A stretch of 64,000 nucleotides of DNA from positions 1 through 64,000 of the forward strand of contig CAVJCT010000065.1 in NCBI GenBank assembly GCA_963648205.1. Reading direction: 5' to 3'. Positions 24,864 through 32,928 of the stretch are shown here, piece after piece. Below the pieces are notes generated by a model, which made no database searches, was not told where the DNA came from, and saw nothing but the letters and a program-made list of their open reading frames with translations. Source of the stretch: UBA1181 sp963648205. GTDB taxonomy: Bacteria > Bacteroidota > Bacteroidia > Bacteroidales > Paludibacteraceae. Position 1 is the stretch's first letter, and each line of letters starts with the position of its first letter. The position numbers and the translations under genes were made by a program.

Positions 24864-26723
24864 ATGAGTTTTCTCTCGAAAATGTTTCACTCAGTCTGTA
24901 ACTTGCTGAGTGATAGAAATATAAAAATAGGAATTTGGTATAGTTTACTGAATTCCTTTTTTGTGTTATTGATATCAACTAAATATTTCGCTATACTATT
25001 TGCTGAATCTGCAAACATTTTGCCGGTGTATAGTGTGTTGGCTTGCATTAGTCATTTCTCTGTATTGACTTTTCTGCCATTCATAATATTTTACCTTCCG
25101 ATTTATTTATTAACGAAAAAAATCTCATTGGCAAGATGGGTAACCGTTGTGGTGGCAGTTTTATCCCTTGTCATCTTGACCATCGATTCGTATGTCTTCT
25201 CTCTTTATCGTTTCCACCTCAATTCGTATGTTTTGGAGCAGGTGTTCGGACCAGATTCTGGACAGGTCTTTGAGTTGTCGTGGGTTCTCTATTTGTTATT
25301 GGTCGTTGTGGCAACGGTCTTGATATTGTTGCAGAGAGGTGTATTTTTCTTGGCAGAAAAGATAACAGATAAAGTGTCGGCACTCTTTGAGAAGAGATTT
25401 TTGGTAGCACTGCTCATTATTTGGGCGTTCTCTTTTGTTTCAGTTCAGATATACCGAACTTACGCACTTTTCTCAGGTAGTAGAGTTGTCTTGGCAGTGG
25501 AGCGAAATTTTCCTTTGGTTGCTCCCGTCTATCCAGAAAGATTTTTTGGAATGAATGAAAAATATTGCGACTTGCATACCATTGGTCATACATACAACTA
25601 TCCAAAGAACAAAATAGTCGGTAAAAGCAAGAAAAAGAATTTGTTGATTATTGGCTTGGATTCGTGGCGAGCATCAACGATGGATTCGGTATGTACGCCC
25701 AATATTTATCGTTTTGCAAAAAAAACAAGTCAGTATCAGAAACATTACAGCGGAAGTAACGGTACACGAACGGGAGTCTTTTCCCTGTTTTATGGACTTC
25801 CAGGTACTTATTTCAGAGATTTTCGTGCGCAGCAGATTGAGCCAGTTTTGATGCGTTTGTTAAGAGAAAATGAGTACGATGTTCGCCTTTATCCAAGTGC
25901 GTCGTTACGCAATCCACCTTTGGATGAGACTGTTTTTTGTTCCTATAAAAATCAATGTAATGCGAATGAGGGATTGAATGCTTGGCTCCGAGATGAAAAT
26001 TTAGCAAAGAATTTTAGAAAATTTTTAGTTGAAAGAGACACCACTCAGAACTTTTTTGCATTTCTGTTTTTCGATTCTCTTCACAGTATGATCAAGCCAG
26101 ATAATTTTGATGGACCGTTTCAGCCAGCGTGGAGTGCGGCACATTATGAGCGTTTGGGGGTAAATACGGATCCTACAGAGTTTTATAATCTTTACAAGAA
26201 TATGGTCTACTATGTAGACAGTATTACAGGGTTGATTTTGGAAGAGGTTGAAGAGAGTGGACTTTTGGAGAATACGATTATTGTGATTACGGGTGATCAT
26301 GCTCAGGAGTTCAACGATAATCATCATGGATTTTGGGGACATACTGGAAATTTCTCTGCTGCACAGTTGCAGGTGCCATTCCTTTATTATGTTCCTGGAG
26401 GTGAACCTAAAAAAGTTACTGAGTGGACTTCACACTATGATGTTGCGCCTACACTGTTGCGAGATATGTTTGATGTTCAGAATCCAGTGGAGGACTATAC
26501 AATAGGAGAGTCGTTGGATAGCGTGAAAAATCGTGAATATTTAGTGGTTGATGCCTATACAGGAGTTGGCGTTATCGACAAAGAAGGAAACATCGCCAAT
26601 TATTTTTACGACGACATGGTGCAGTTCACGAATGCACAGTTGGATGATGATTTCTCAAGAAATCGAGATTTACAGTGCGAAAAAATTTTAGAGCAGACAT
26701 TGCGGACGTTCATTGACAAGTAA
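24864..26723 (+). CDS. YejM/LtaS-like membrane sulfatase (DUF3413-type)
   Basis: 619 residues: about five N-terminal membrane helices (within 20-200) and a periplasmic alkaline-phosphatase-fold sulfatase domain (about 255-560). Metal and nucleophile motifs visible are LIIGLDSWR, a Thr/Ser-rich SNGTRTG, TGDHAQEF and GHTGNF. Relatives are YejM/PbgA, which senses LPS and controls LpxC turnover in enterics, and the LtaS phosphoglycerol transferases. Whether this one is an enzyme or a regulator cannot be told. Last gene of the 22212-26723 operon. Confidence 0.8.
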   Translation: MSFLSKMFHSVCNLLSDRNIKIGIWYSLLNSFFVLLISTKYFAILFAESANILPVYSVLACISHFSVLTFLPFIIFYLPIYLLTKKISLARWVTVVVAVLSLVILTIDSYVFSLYRFHLNSYVLEQVFGPDSGQVFELSWVLYLLLVVVATVLILLQRGVFFLAEKITDKVSALFEKRFLVALLIIWAFSFVSVQIYRTYALFSGSRVVLAVERNFPLVAPVYPERFFGMNEKYCDLHTIGHTYNYPKNKIVGKSKKKNLLIIGLDSWRASTMDSVCTPNIYRFAKKTSQYQKHYSGSNGTRTGVFSLFYGLPGTYFRDFRAQQIEPVLMRLLRENEYDVRLYPSASLRNPPLDETVFCSYKNQCNANEGLNAWLRDENLAKNFRKFLVERDTTQNFFAFLFFDSLHSMIKPDNFDGPFQPAWSAAHYERLGVNTDPTEFYNLYKNMVYYVDSITGLILEEVEESGLLENTIIVITGDHAQEFNDNHHGFWGHTGNFSAAQLQVPFLYYVPGGEPKKVTEWTSHYDVAPTLLRDMFDVQNPVEDYTIGESLDSVKNREYLVVDAYTGVGVIDKEGNIANYFYDDMVQFTNAQLDDDFSRNRDLQCEKILEQTLRTFIDK

Positions 26724-26773
26724 GATTTTGTTAATAATTTGTTGATATGTAAATCTGTTGAAAGAACTCAATT

Positions 26774-26805
26774 TTTCGTTATTGTCGTTAAAAAACGTAA
26801 CTTTG
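26774..26805 (+). promoter_or_regulatory. Promoter of the HU-SPOR gene
   Basis: TAACTTTG (26798-26805) is preceded by TTTC (26774-26777) at exactly 20 nt, one base from the TTTG-N20-TAnnTTTG consensus. The leader to the ATG at 26863 is about 50 nt. Confidence 0.6.
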
Positions 26806-26862
26806 TACAATTTTTGTCGGGTATTGTTTGTTGACATCGAAGACAAGAAACGATAGTATAGG

Positions 26863-27783
26863 ATGGAAGAGTTTTTTAGTCTGATATTAAATCTGTTGAG
26901 ACAGCACGCGTGCGTGATCGTTCCGGGCTTAGGAGGCTTCGTCGTCAATGAAGAGTCTGCCGTTTGCACGGTCGATGGTGGTAATTTTGTGCCTCCTATG
27001 CGACAGGTTTATTTCAACCAACTGCTTTCACATAATGATGGTTTGCTTGTTCAAGAGTATATGAAAAAGAACATGACTTTTGAAGAGGCAGATGAAAAAG
27101 TGAAGCAGGTTGTAGAAGAAATCAAGAAAGAAATTCGAGATAAAAAGAGCGTTCCTGTTGGTGATTGGGGTGTGTTTTCATTGTCAGGAAAGAAACTCAC
27201 ATTTAGTCAGTGTCGTTCAATTTTAGAAGATCGAAAGACATTTGGATTGTCGGAGTTTTATTTTCCACCTTTAATCTCTGAAAAGAAGGAGAAAGAAGAG
27301 TCGAAGATCGCAGTTCATCCCGAAACAAAAAAAGTCTCTTCATTTCGCTCGATTGCGGTGGGCGCAGTTGCTGCCGTTGCTCTTCTGATGATTTTTCAGC
27401 CTTTACAACATAAAGAATCGGTCAATTTGGCATCTTTCCAACCCACAACGATGTTGATGGCAAATCTGCAAAGTGAAGTAGATCAGCAGACAAAAAAGAT
27501 TGGTGATTTGCAGAAACAGTTGGATTGTTATCAGCAGGCGACAGAAGGTTTTTATTGGGTGGTGGCAGATTTCTCATCGGAGAAAGAAGCACAACAGTAT
27601 ATCCTTGCTAATCAGGAAGATGGCTATGAAATGGAGTTGATTTCTCTGAAGGGGAAATATTACATTTCGCTTCTATCTGGTCTGACGAAAGAAGAATTGA
27701 TGGCGAAGCGTGCCGAGTTAAATTTACAAGATGGAATGTATGAAGATGCTTATATTCTGTCTGTTTCACGAATGAAAGAATAG
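26863..27783 (+). CDS. HU-CCDC81-type and SPOR-like membrane protein
   Basis: 306 residues. The N-terminal part (about 1-140) resembles the prokaryotic HU (CCDC81-like) domain found in Bacteroidota, with VIVPGLGGFV near residues 18-27. A membrane helix follows (about 162-180), then a coiled-coil stretch (about 200-230) and a C-terminal SPOR-like domain (about 232-303, FYWVVADFSSEKEAQQYI). The architecture suggests a cytoplasmic HU-like part linked through the membrane to a periplasmic peptidoglycan-binding part, possibly at the division site. Function is unproven. Confidence 0.78.
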   Translation: MEEFFSLILNLLRQHACVIVPGLGGFVVNEESAVCTVDGGNFVPPMRQVYFNQLLSHNDGLLVQEYMKKNMTFEEADEKVKQVVEEIKKEIRDKKSVPVGDWGVFSLSGKKLTFSQCRSILEDRKTFGLSEFYFPPLISEKKEKEESKIAVHPETKKVSSFRSIAVGAVAAVALLMIFQPLQHKESVNLASFQPTTMLMANLQSEVDQQTKKIGDLQKQLDCYQQATEGFYWVVADFSSEKEAQQYILANQEDGYEMELISLKGKYYISLLSGLTKEELMAKRAELNLQDGMYEDAYILSVSRMKE

Positions 27784-27786
27784 AAA

Positions 27787-28290
27787 ATGATAAAAGTTTC
27801 AGATAAAGCATTACAAAAGGCTGCTAATGAGGGCGTTGACGAGTTTTTGGCTGTGTTTACGGATGCCTATTGGAAAGCGATGGGTGGAGAGTTGACGGCT
27901 GAATCGATGGCGTTGTTGAATGGTCACCAGAATGCGTTGTTGGGCTATTCACTTTTCAGAAATGAAATGAATGACGGTGGTTTTGTACAGTTGATTCAGA
28001 ATGGGTATGGAGGATATTTCTTCGACAATCCATTTGCTAAAGCGATGAGACTGTTCGGGGCTAAGCCACTCTCGAAGTTGATATATGCAGCAAAAAAAAT
28101 CTATGATGAGAATAAGGAAGTATTAGAGAGAGAGACTACCGATGAGGAGTTCCTTTCGATGTATGTTGACTTTGAAGTTTTTGATGATTTAGAGGAGGAG
28201 TTCTTTTTGATGGAGGAGGAAGCGACAAATACCATCGCTCATTTTGTAGATGAGAATCTTGAACTCTTTGCTGAAATTGAAAAGGATTAA
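27787..28290 (+). CDS. DMP19/DUF4375-like protein
   Basis: 167 residues, helical and acidic, with no signal or membrane segment. The segment around NEMNDGGFVQLIQNGYGGYFF (about 58-78) matches the DUF4375/DMP19 family, whose best known member is a DNA-mimic protein of Neisseria. The C-terminal third is strongly acidic. It starts 3 bp after the HU-SPOR gene and is surely co-transcribed with it. Function here is unknown. Confidence 0.7.
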   Translation: MIKVSDKALQKAANEGVDEFLAVFTDAYWKAMGGELTAESMALLNGHQNALLGYSLFRNEMNDGGFVQLIQNGYGGYFFDNPFAKAMRLFGAKPLSKLIYAAKKIYDENKEVLERETTDEEFLSMYVDFEVFDDLEEEFFLMEEEATNTIAHFVDENLELFAEIEKD

Positions 28291-28338
28291 GACTTTGGAT
28301 TAATCTGATATTTTTTTTGATTTAAAATTATTAATAAT

Positions 28339-28791
28339 ATGGTTGTCATGGGTAAGAAAAGATTTTTTCTGAAATCACTATTGATGGTGATGGTTCTCGC
28401 ATTGGTTACGGTTCAGTTCTCTTGTAATGATGATGACGATGATTCACAGAAGCAGGAGTCTGCAACACTTGAAGGCACATGGGAGTTTGTAGGAGGAGAG
28501 TATGAAGGTGTCTATGACACTAAAGAAGCTGGTTTGACAAGAAAAGAGTTTGCTTTGATAAGCGGAAAAAATTATCGCATAACTGTTTATGATTATGACG
28601 ACGAGGAGAAAGTTTGGGAGAAAGAGGAGTCATGGAATTCAATTGTTACTGACTCAACCTTTCAAGATAACGAAGGAGATCTTGTCAAATACAGTTTTAA
28701 AGGTGGACATTTAATTGCCACATACGGCTCGTATATAGATGAGGAGACTGGAAAAGAGGTCTCAAATTACGATGAGTATAGAAGATTATAG
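28339..28791 (+). CDS. Lipoprotein with acidic post-cysteine stretch
   Basis: 150 residues with a lipoprotein signal and lipidation Cys at residue 29, followed by Asn and five Asp. Acidic runs right after the Cys serve as an export signal to the cell surface in Bacteroidota lipoproteins. The mature part has LEGTWEFVGGEYEGVY, a lipocalin-like opening strand. A second ATG at 28348 could be the real start. It is paralogous in layout to the next gene. Function unknown. Confidence 0.7.
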   Translation: MVVMGKKRFFLKSLLMVMVLALVTVQFSCNDDDDDSQKQESATLEGTWEFVGGEYEGVYDTKEAGLTRKEFALISGKNYRITVYDYDDEEKVWEKEESWNSIVTDSTFQDNEGDLVKYSFKGGHLIATYGSYIDEETGKEVSNYDEYRRL

Positions 28792-28821
28792 TCTGATAAT
28801 AGATTAAAATATAAAAGAAGT

Positions 28822-29247
28822 ATGAAGAAATGGTTTTTTATGGTCATGGTTGTCTTGACAGCCTTGGCCACTGTTCAGTTATCTTGCAAGAAGGATGATG
28901 ACGATTCTCAAGAAGAGTCTTTCTTAGTTGGAAAGTGGGAGCATGTCGGAGTCTACTCCGATGATGATGGAAAATATTCAATGCCAGAAGAGGAAAACTA
29001 TTTGGATATCGCTTATGTTTCTGATAATATCTATACCGTTCGAGAGTCTTATTATGATGAGGTTGCTGATTCAATGGTGATATATGAGCCAGAGGAGGTT
29101 AAAATGTACTCAACCTATTTGGAGTGCACTAAGACTAATATAATTCAGAAGTATGCATTGTTTGGAGATACATTAAGAGCTTACTTTAGAACAAATAATG
29201 ATGGCACGATTATTTCAGGTTATGATGATTATTTGAAGATGAGATAG
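28822..29247 (+). CDS. Lipoprotein, tandem relative of the previous one
   Basis: 141 residues, signal with Cys at about residue 22 followed by KKDDDD, again the surface-export type of signal. The mature part begins LVGKWEHVGVYSDDDGKYS, a lipocalin-like pattern, and ends with GYDDYLKMR, comparable to NYDEYRRL in the upstream gene. It lies 30 bp after that gene and ends before the terminator at 29283-29316. Confidence 0.7.
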   Translation: MKKWFFMVMVVLTALATVQLSCKKDDDDSQEESFLVGKWEHVGVYSDDDGKYSMPEEENYLDIAYVSDNIYTVRESYYDEVADSMVIYEPEEVKMYSTYLECTKTNIIQKYALFGDTLRAYFRTNNDGTIISGYDDYLKMR

Positions 29248-29282
29248 TGCTTTTTTCCATAAAGAATTATCCATAAAAGATA

Positions 29283-29316
29283 AAAGGGGTGCATTGATTT
29301 GTACCCCTTTATTTTT
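29283..29316 (+). terminator. Terminator between the lipoproteins and hicAB
   Basis: The 8-bp stem AAAGGGGT/ACCCCTTT (29283-29290, 29303-29310) is followed by ATTTTT. The T tract runs into the -33 element of the hicAB promoter. Confidence 0.8.
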
Positions 29317-29345
29317 GCCATATAGTAACAAAAATGTTATCTTTG
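29314..29345 (+). promoter_or_regulatory. Promoter of hicAB
   Basis: TTTG (29314-29317), 20 nt, TATCTTTG (29338-29345): an exact match to the Bacteroidota consensus. The operator repeat begins at the next base. Confidence 0.8.
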
Positions 29346-29374
29346 CATTGTTAAAAACAAAATCTTTAACAATG
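29346..29374. promoter_or_regulatory. Inverted-repeat operator of hicAB
   Basis: Perfect 10-bp arms CATTGTTAAA (29346-29355) and TTTAACAATG (29365-29374) with a 9-nt spacer. The left arm abuts the -7 element and covers the predicted transcription start; the right arm ends in the ATG of hicA. HicB antitoxins with a DNA-binding domain repress their own promoter, so this is the likely binding site. Confidence 0.7.
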
Positions 29375-29554
29375 AAGACATCTGAGTTGAAGAAGATTCT
29401 GATTGAAAATGGCTGTAAGTTTCTACGGGAGGGTGGTAACCATGAATATTGGATTGGTATAAACGGAAATCGTTTCGCTCTGCCGAGACATAAAGGTCAA
29501 GAAATGAAAAAAGGCACTGTCAATGGAATCTTGAAACAGGCGGGGTTGAAATAA
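29372..29554 (+). CDS. hicA: HicA toxin (mRNA interferase)
   Basis: 60 residues from the ATG at 29372. It has the double-stranded RNA-binding-like HicA fold, with the catalytic His in the motif GGNHEYW (His24) and the C-terminal PRHKGQEMKKGTVNGILKQA pattern. HicA cleaves mRNA and tmRNA when free of its antitoxin. An upstream in-frame ATG (29294) is inside the preceding terminator and was rejected. hicB follows after 26 bp, toxin first. Confidence 0.9.
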   Translation: MKTSELKKILIENGCKFLREGGNHEYWIGINGNRFALPRHKGQEMKKGTVNGILKQAGLK

Positions 29555-29580
29555 ACCCTGCCGATGTCTTCTATCATAGA

Positions 29581-29988
29581 ATGCTTATGAAAAATTTAGC
29601 AATTATCGAAGTAGGAGGAGATGGAACTTATTCCGTTTACTCAAAAGAACCAGTTGGTAAGTATCTATTTGGTGGTTATGGTGATACAATAGAGGCAGCA
29701 AAAAAAGACTATCTCTTGTGTATTGATGATATGAGAAAAATGGCAAAAGAGGAGGGCGAGGATTTCCCAGAAAACATAGAGGTTGTATTTGAGTGTGATT
29801 TGGTTTCTTTCTTTGAGTCTTTCCCTTGGATAAATGTCTCTGCATTTGCCAGATTGGCAGGTATTAATGAAAGTCAGATGAGACAATATTGTATTGGAAA
29901 GAAATTGGCAGGGGAGAAAACTTTAAGGAAAATCACTGAAGCAGCGCAAAAAGCGGGGACAGATCTCTGCTCTGTCCGCCTCTGCTAA
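29581..29988 (+). CDS. hicB: HicB antitoxin with helix-turn-helix
   Basis: 135 residues (133 if started at the ATG at 29587). The N-terminal partial RNase H-like HicB fold (about 1-70, with EVGGDGTYSVYS and FGGYGDTIEAAKKD) is followed by a C-terminal XRE-like helix-turn-helix (about 88-128, SAFARLAGINESQMRQYC). It neutralises HicA and probably represses the operon through the inverted repeat at 29346-29374. Confidence 0.88.
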   Translation: MLMKNLAIIEVGGDGTYSVYSKEPVGKYLFGGYGDTIEAAKKDYLLCIDDMRKMAKEEGEDFPENIEVVFECDLVSFFESFPWINVSAFARLAGINESQMRQYCIGKKLAGEKTLRKITEAAQKAGTDLCSVRLC

Positions 29989-30002
29989 TTGTCTATAAAC
30001 CA

Positions 30003-31994
30003 TTAGAATTTCCAAACCATCACGCATTTTGCTGTGCTGGAAATATTTCCTTCTATCATCTCGTAACTGCTTCCGCAGGTGGTACGCCCATCGGTGTATA
30101 TGTATGTGGAGAAGTTGGCATAGAGTTGGAATGTTTTCTTGGCTTTCCACTTGAAATTCAGTCCGATACGATGACCTCTGCCATAGAGTAGGGGCATACT
30201 GAAGGTGTTGAGTACGTCTCTTTCGTAGATGTAGAAGCGGTTGTTGTAGGCTTCTGTCCAGAAATAGGCGTAGTGGAGGTTGAGACTGAGGTTGGGTTTG
30301 TGCCATTGGTGAAAGAAATCTTGAGCGAAAACCACACCGTGAGTGTTTTCTCCGTTTGTCGTGGCACGACTTGCTTCGATGAGCGATTGCCCTTGAATAG
30401 CCTTTGTATTCCAGTGGCATGCGTATCGCAACGTCTGTTTGCAATAGTCCTGCTCGATATACTGCTTATATTTGTATTTCACTTGCATATTCACTTTCCT
30501 GCTTGTGTTGTAGAGCAAGTGGACGAGGTACTCCTGACCGTATGAGGGTTGATGGATGGTGTATTTCTCCCACGGAAAACGAAAAACGTCAGCGTAGGCG
30601 GATAAGGTGATTCTTTTCATTGGAAGGATTTTGGTGCCGATATACAATCCGCTTTCGTTTTCAGTTCGTGAGTTTTCCCCGAAAGCACTTGAAAAATTGG
30701 CTTGATATTCAGGTTGATACATTCGCTGAATAGCCAGAAAAGAGACGCGTGAGTTGGGTCGTATGTGGATTCCATTGAGCGTGGCAATTCCTTTATTGGC
30801 ATCTGTGGCAATTTCTCCGAATAGATTCATCCTCTGGAAGGTGAACTTATAGTTGATTCCTATGTTGAAATGTCTATCTATTCCTCTGAGTTTGAAATAG
30901 TTATAAGTAGCATTTGTTGGGTTAAGAAGGTTGGAATATCGATAGAATAGGCAGGTCGTTCCAATTTGAAAATGAGACTTTTTAAATGTGATGTTTCCTC
31001 CAATAACTGATTCTTTGATGTCAAATTTACGAGAAATCTCGAGTTCGGTACTGTGTAAACCGTCTGTTTTGAACGAGGCGATTTGCTCATCTGCAAGAGT
31101 GGCATCTTTTCTTCTGTGAGATACAAATGCTGAAACATCTATGCTTTTGTGATTAAAAGTGAGTCCACCACCTCGGAGTGCGCTAACCTCATTGGATGAA
31201 GTGTATTTATAGATCCCCTCTCGTTGAGCCAAAGGTTGTGTTACATTAGTTGATTTTCCAAACATTGTGCTTGTGCCGATAACCAAACCTTGTCCGAAGG
31301 ATGCTTTATAGTCGCCCACGTTGATTCGCTTGAATTTCCAAATGTCGTTGAGCTGAGCGTAGGCAGAATGGTAGTCGCTTTGGTGGTGTTTCTTGTCCCA
31401 AAACGCTTCTCCAGGATCTTTCTCTAACAGGCAACCTGCAACAATCTTCTTGGAAGTCTGATATTGATATTTCAAATAATATCTCATCGGCTTCCCTTCG
31501 TAGACGATTTTCCCGGATTTGTTTGGTTTATATCCTGCTTTTGTTTGTATAACTTGCTGATAATTAGCCGTTAATGTTTGCTTTGCAAATGAAAATTCTT
31601 TCTTCCAACTAAATTTTTCTGCTTCTAAGTCAAGACTGATATATGGAAGAATTTTATCAATTTTTTCCTTATCTAAATTAGGAATATTTTTGAGTTCGTA
31701 GGGCGTTTGGAACTTACCGTAGCGTTGACGATGAACGACAATATTGTAGATATCCAACTCTGTTAAAAAAGGAATTTTAGATAGTTCCTCTGTTGACGCT
31801 GTGTTAATTGAGATTCTTTCAGACGGCACTAAGAGGTATTGGTCTTCTAATTCCTCATAGTCGATTTTGCTATTTTCGTCTTCCATCAAACTCTCGATAA
31901 AGTCGGTTACTTCCACTGTTTCATCTTGGGCGAATAGTGAGGTGGTGAATAGCAATGATATTACTAATATGATTGGGTAGATGATATTTTTCAT
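30003..31994 (-). CDS. Secreted helix-hairpin-helix protein with predicted beta-barrel
   Basis: 663 residues: signal peptide (about 1-22, ending LFAQ), a helix-hairpin-helix region of ComEA type (about 55-115, INTASTEELSKIPFL and ELKNIPNLDKEKIDKILPYI), then about 530 residues of aromatic-rich amphipathic strands ending in CVMVWKF, the look of an outer-membrane barrel. ComEA-type domains bind DNA in natural transformation. A link to DNA uptake or binding is only inference. It lies 5 bp downstream of the gene at 32000-32827. Confidence 0.75.
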   Translation of the reverse strand: MKNIIYPIILVISLLFTTSLFAQDETVEVTDFIESLMEDENSKIDYEELEDQYLLVPSERISINTASTEELSKIPFLTELDIYNIVVHRQRYGKFQTPYELKNIPNLDKEKIDKILPYISLDLEAEKFSWKKEFSFAKQTLTANYQQVIQTKAGYKPNKSGKIVYEGKPMRYYLKYQYQTSKKIVAGCLLEKDPGEAFWDKKHHQSDYHSAYAQLNDIWKFKRINVGDYKASFGQGLVIGTSTMFGKSTNVTQPLAQREGIYKYTSSNEVSALRGGGLTFNHKSIDVSAFVSHRRKDATLADEQIASFKTDGLHSTELEISRKFDIKESVIGGNITFKKSHFQIGTTCLFYRYSNLLNPTNATYNYFKLRGIDRHFNIGINYKFTFQRMNLFGEIATDANKGIATLNGIHIRPNSRVSFLAIQRMYQPEYQANFSSAFGENSRTENESGLYIGTKILPMKRITLSAYADVFRFPWEKYTIHQPSYGQEYLVHLLYNTSRKVNMQVKYKYKQYIEQDYCKQTLRYACHWNTKAIQGQSLIEASRATTNGENTHGVVFAQDFFHQWHKPNLSLNLHYAYFWTEAYNNRFYIYERDVLNTFSMPLLYGRGHRIGLNFKWKAKKTFQLYANFSTYIYTDGRTTCGSSYEMIEGNISSTAKCVMVWKF

Positions 31995-31999
31995 ACTTT

Positions 32000-32827
32000 T
32001 TAAAATTTATTATTTGTAATCTTTCCTATTTTGAATTGAATGTCGCAACAAAGTGAGTGACCAACGTTGATGAGCCAGTCTGCTGCAATGTTGATAGTCC
32101 ATCGTCCTTTTGAAAAACCCAGTCCGAAGGTAGGGCGGATGGGGAGTCCGTAACCACCCACACGAAAGGCAAAGTATTTTACAAGATATTCAAATCCAAG
32201 GTGAATGGAAGGTCGTTGGAAGTCTACCGTTTTGACCTCTAAAATCCAACTGCTACTTAATGAGGCATGACTTTGTATTCCTATAAAAAACAAATTTCTT
32301 TCAGTATTTATGATATTTGAAAAATCATTTAATAAGAAGCAATGTTGAAATTTGGTATAGATAAAATCGTTATTGTGGATGTTGAAACTTGCATCCAAGC
32401 CAACAATGATTTTTTTGTAGTGTTCAGAACAGTTGGTGTAATGTAGTGTGTGAAGTTGTGTGATTACACCTAAGGCGACATTCTGTCCTAATCTTTTTGA
32501 TAGAGCAATAGAGAATTGGTTTTCTCGATAGTGCTGATAACCGAATGTGGTGATGCCGATGGAGGTTATCAATGATGGAATGGGGAGTCGACAATCCAAA
32601 GAGAAAGAGTTTAGTTCTGAGGTGATAAACTGGTTGCTGTGATGCAGTCGGATCTCAGCAGAAGTGCTTGAAAAACAAGATTTTGAAGAAAAAACGCACA
32701 AACCGCCCGAAAAGGAAGTGTTTCCTAAGGCGACGCTTTCTGCGCTTTGTCGGTATTTCTGTGCGAGCAAGGAGTTGGTGCAAACGCAACAGAAACATAA
32801 AATCAAGAGGCGAATTTTAATTCTCAT
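32000..32827 (-). CDS. Outer-membrane protein of unknown function, partner of the HHH protein
   Basis: 275 residues with a signal peptide (about 1-22, ending LLAQ) followed by SAESVALGNTSFSG and repeated amphipathic strands with Gly and aromatic residues. The opening resembles PorV/PorQ-like beta-barrel proteins, but I cannot assign it with confidence. It sits 5 bp upstream of the HHH barrel gene in the same operon, so the two are likely to work together. Confidence 0.65.
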   Translation of the reverse strand: MRIKIRLLILCFCCVCTNSLLAQKYRQSAESVALGNTSFSGGLCVFSSKSCFSSTSAEIRLHHSNQFITSELNSFSLDCRLPIPSLITSIGITTFGYQHYRENQFSIALSKRLGQNVALGVITQLHTLHYTNCSEHYKKIIVGLDASFNIHNNDFIYTKFQHCFLLNDFSNIINTERNLFFIGIQSHASLSSSWILEVKTVDFQRPSIHLGFEYLVKYFAFRVGGYGLPIRPTFGLGFSKGRWTINIAADWLINVGHSLCCDIQFKIGKITNNKF

Positions 32828-32893
32828 TGATATTAAATTGGTTAAAAAATGATAAAATCAGTCAACAAACAAAGAATGGCAAACAAAAAGCAC

Positions 32894-32901
32894 TACTTTT
32901 G
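32894..32901 (+). promoter_or_regulatory. Promoter -7 element of the DUF4294 gene
   Basis: TACTTTTG matches TAnnTTTG, 28 bp before the chosen start at 32929. This supports that start over the longer frame beginning at 32827. No -33 TTTG at proper spacing. Confidence 0.45.
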
Positions 32902-32928
32902 CAAAATGTAGTTCTTAATGTAGAAGAT

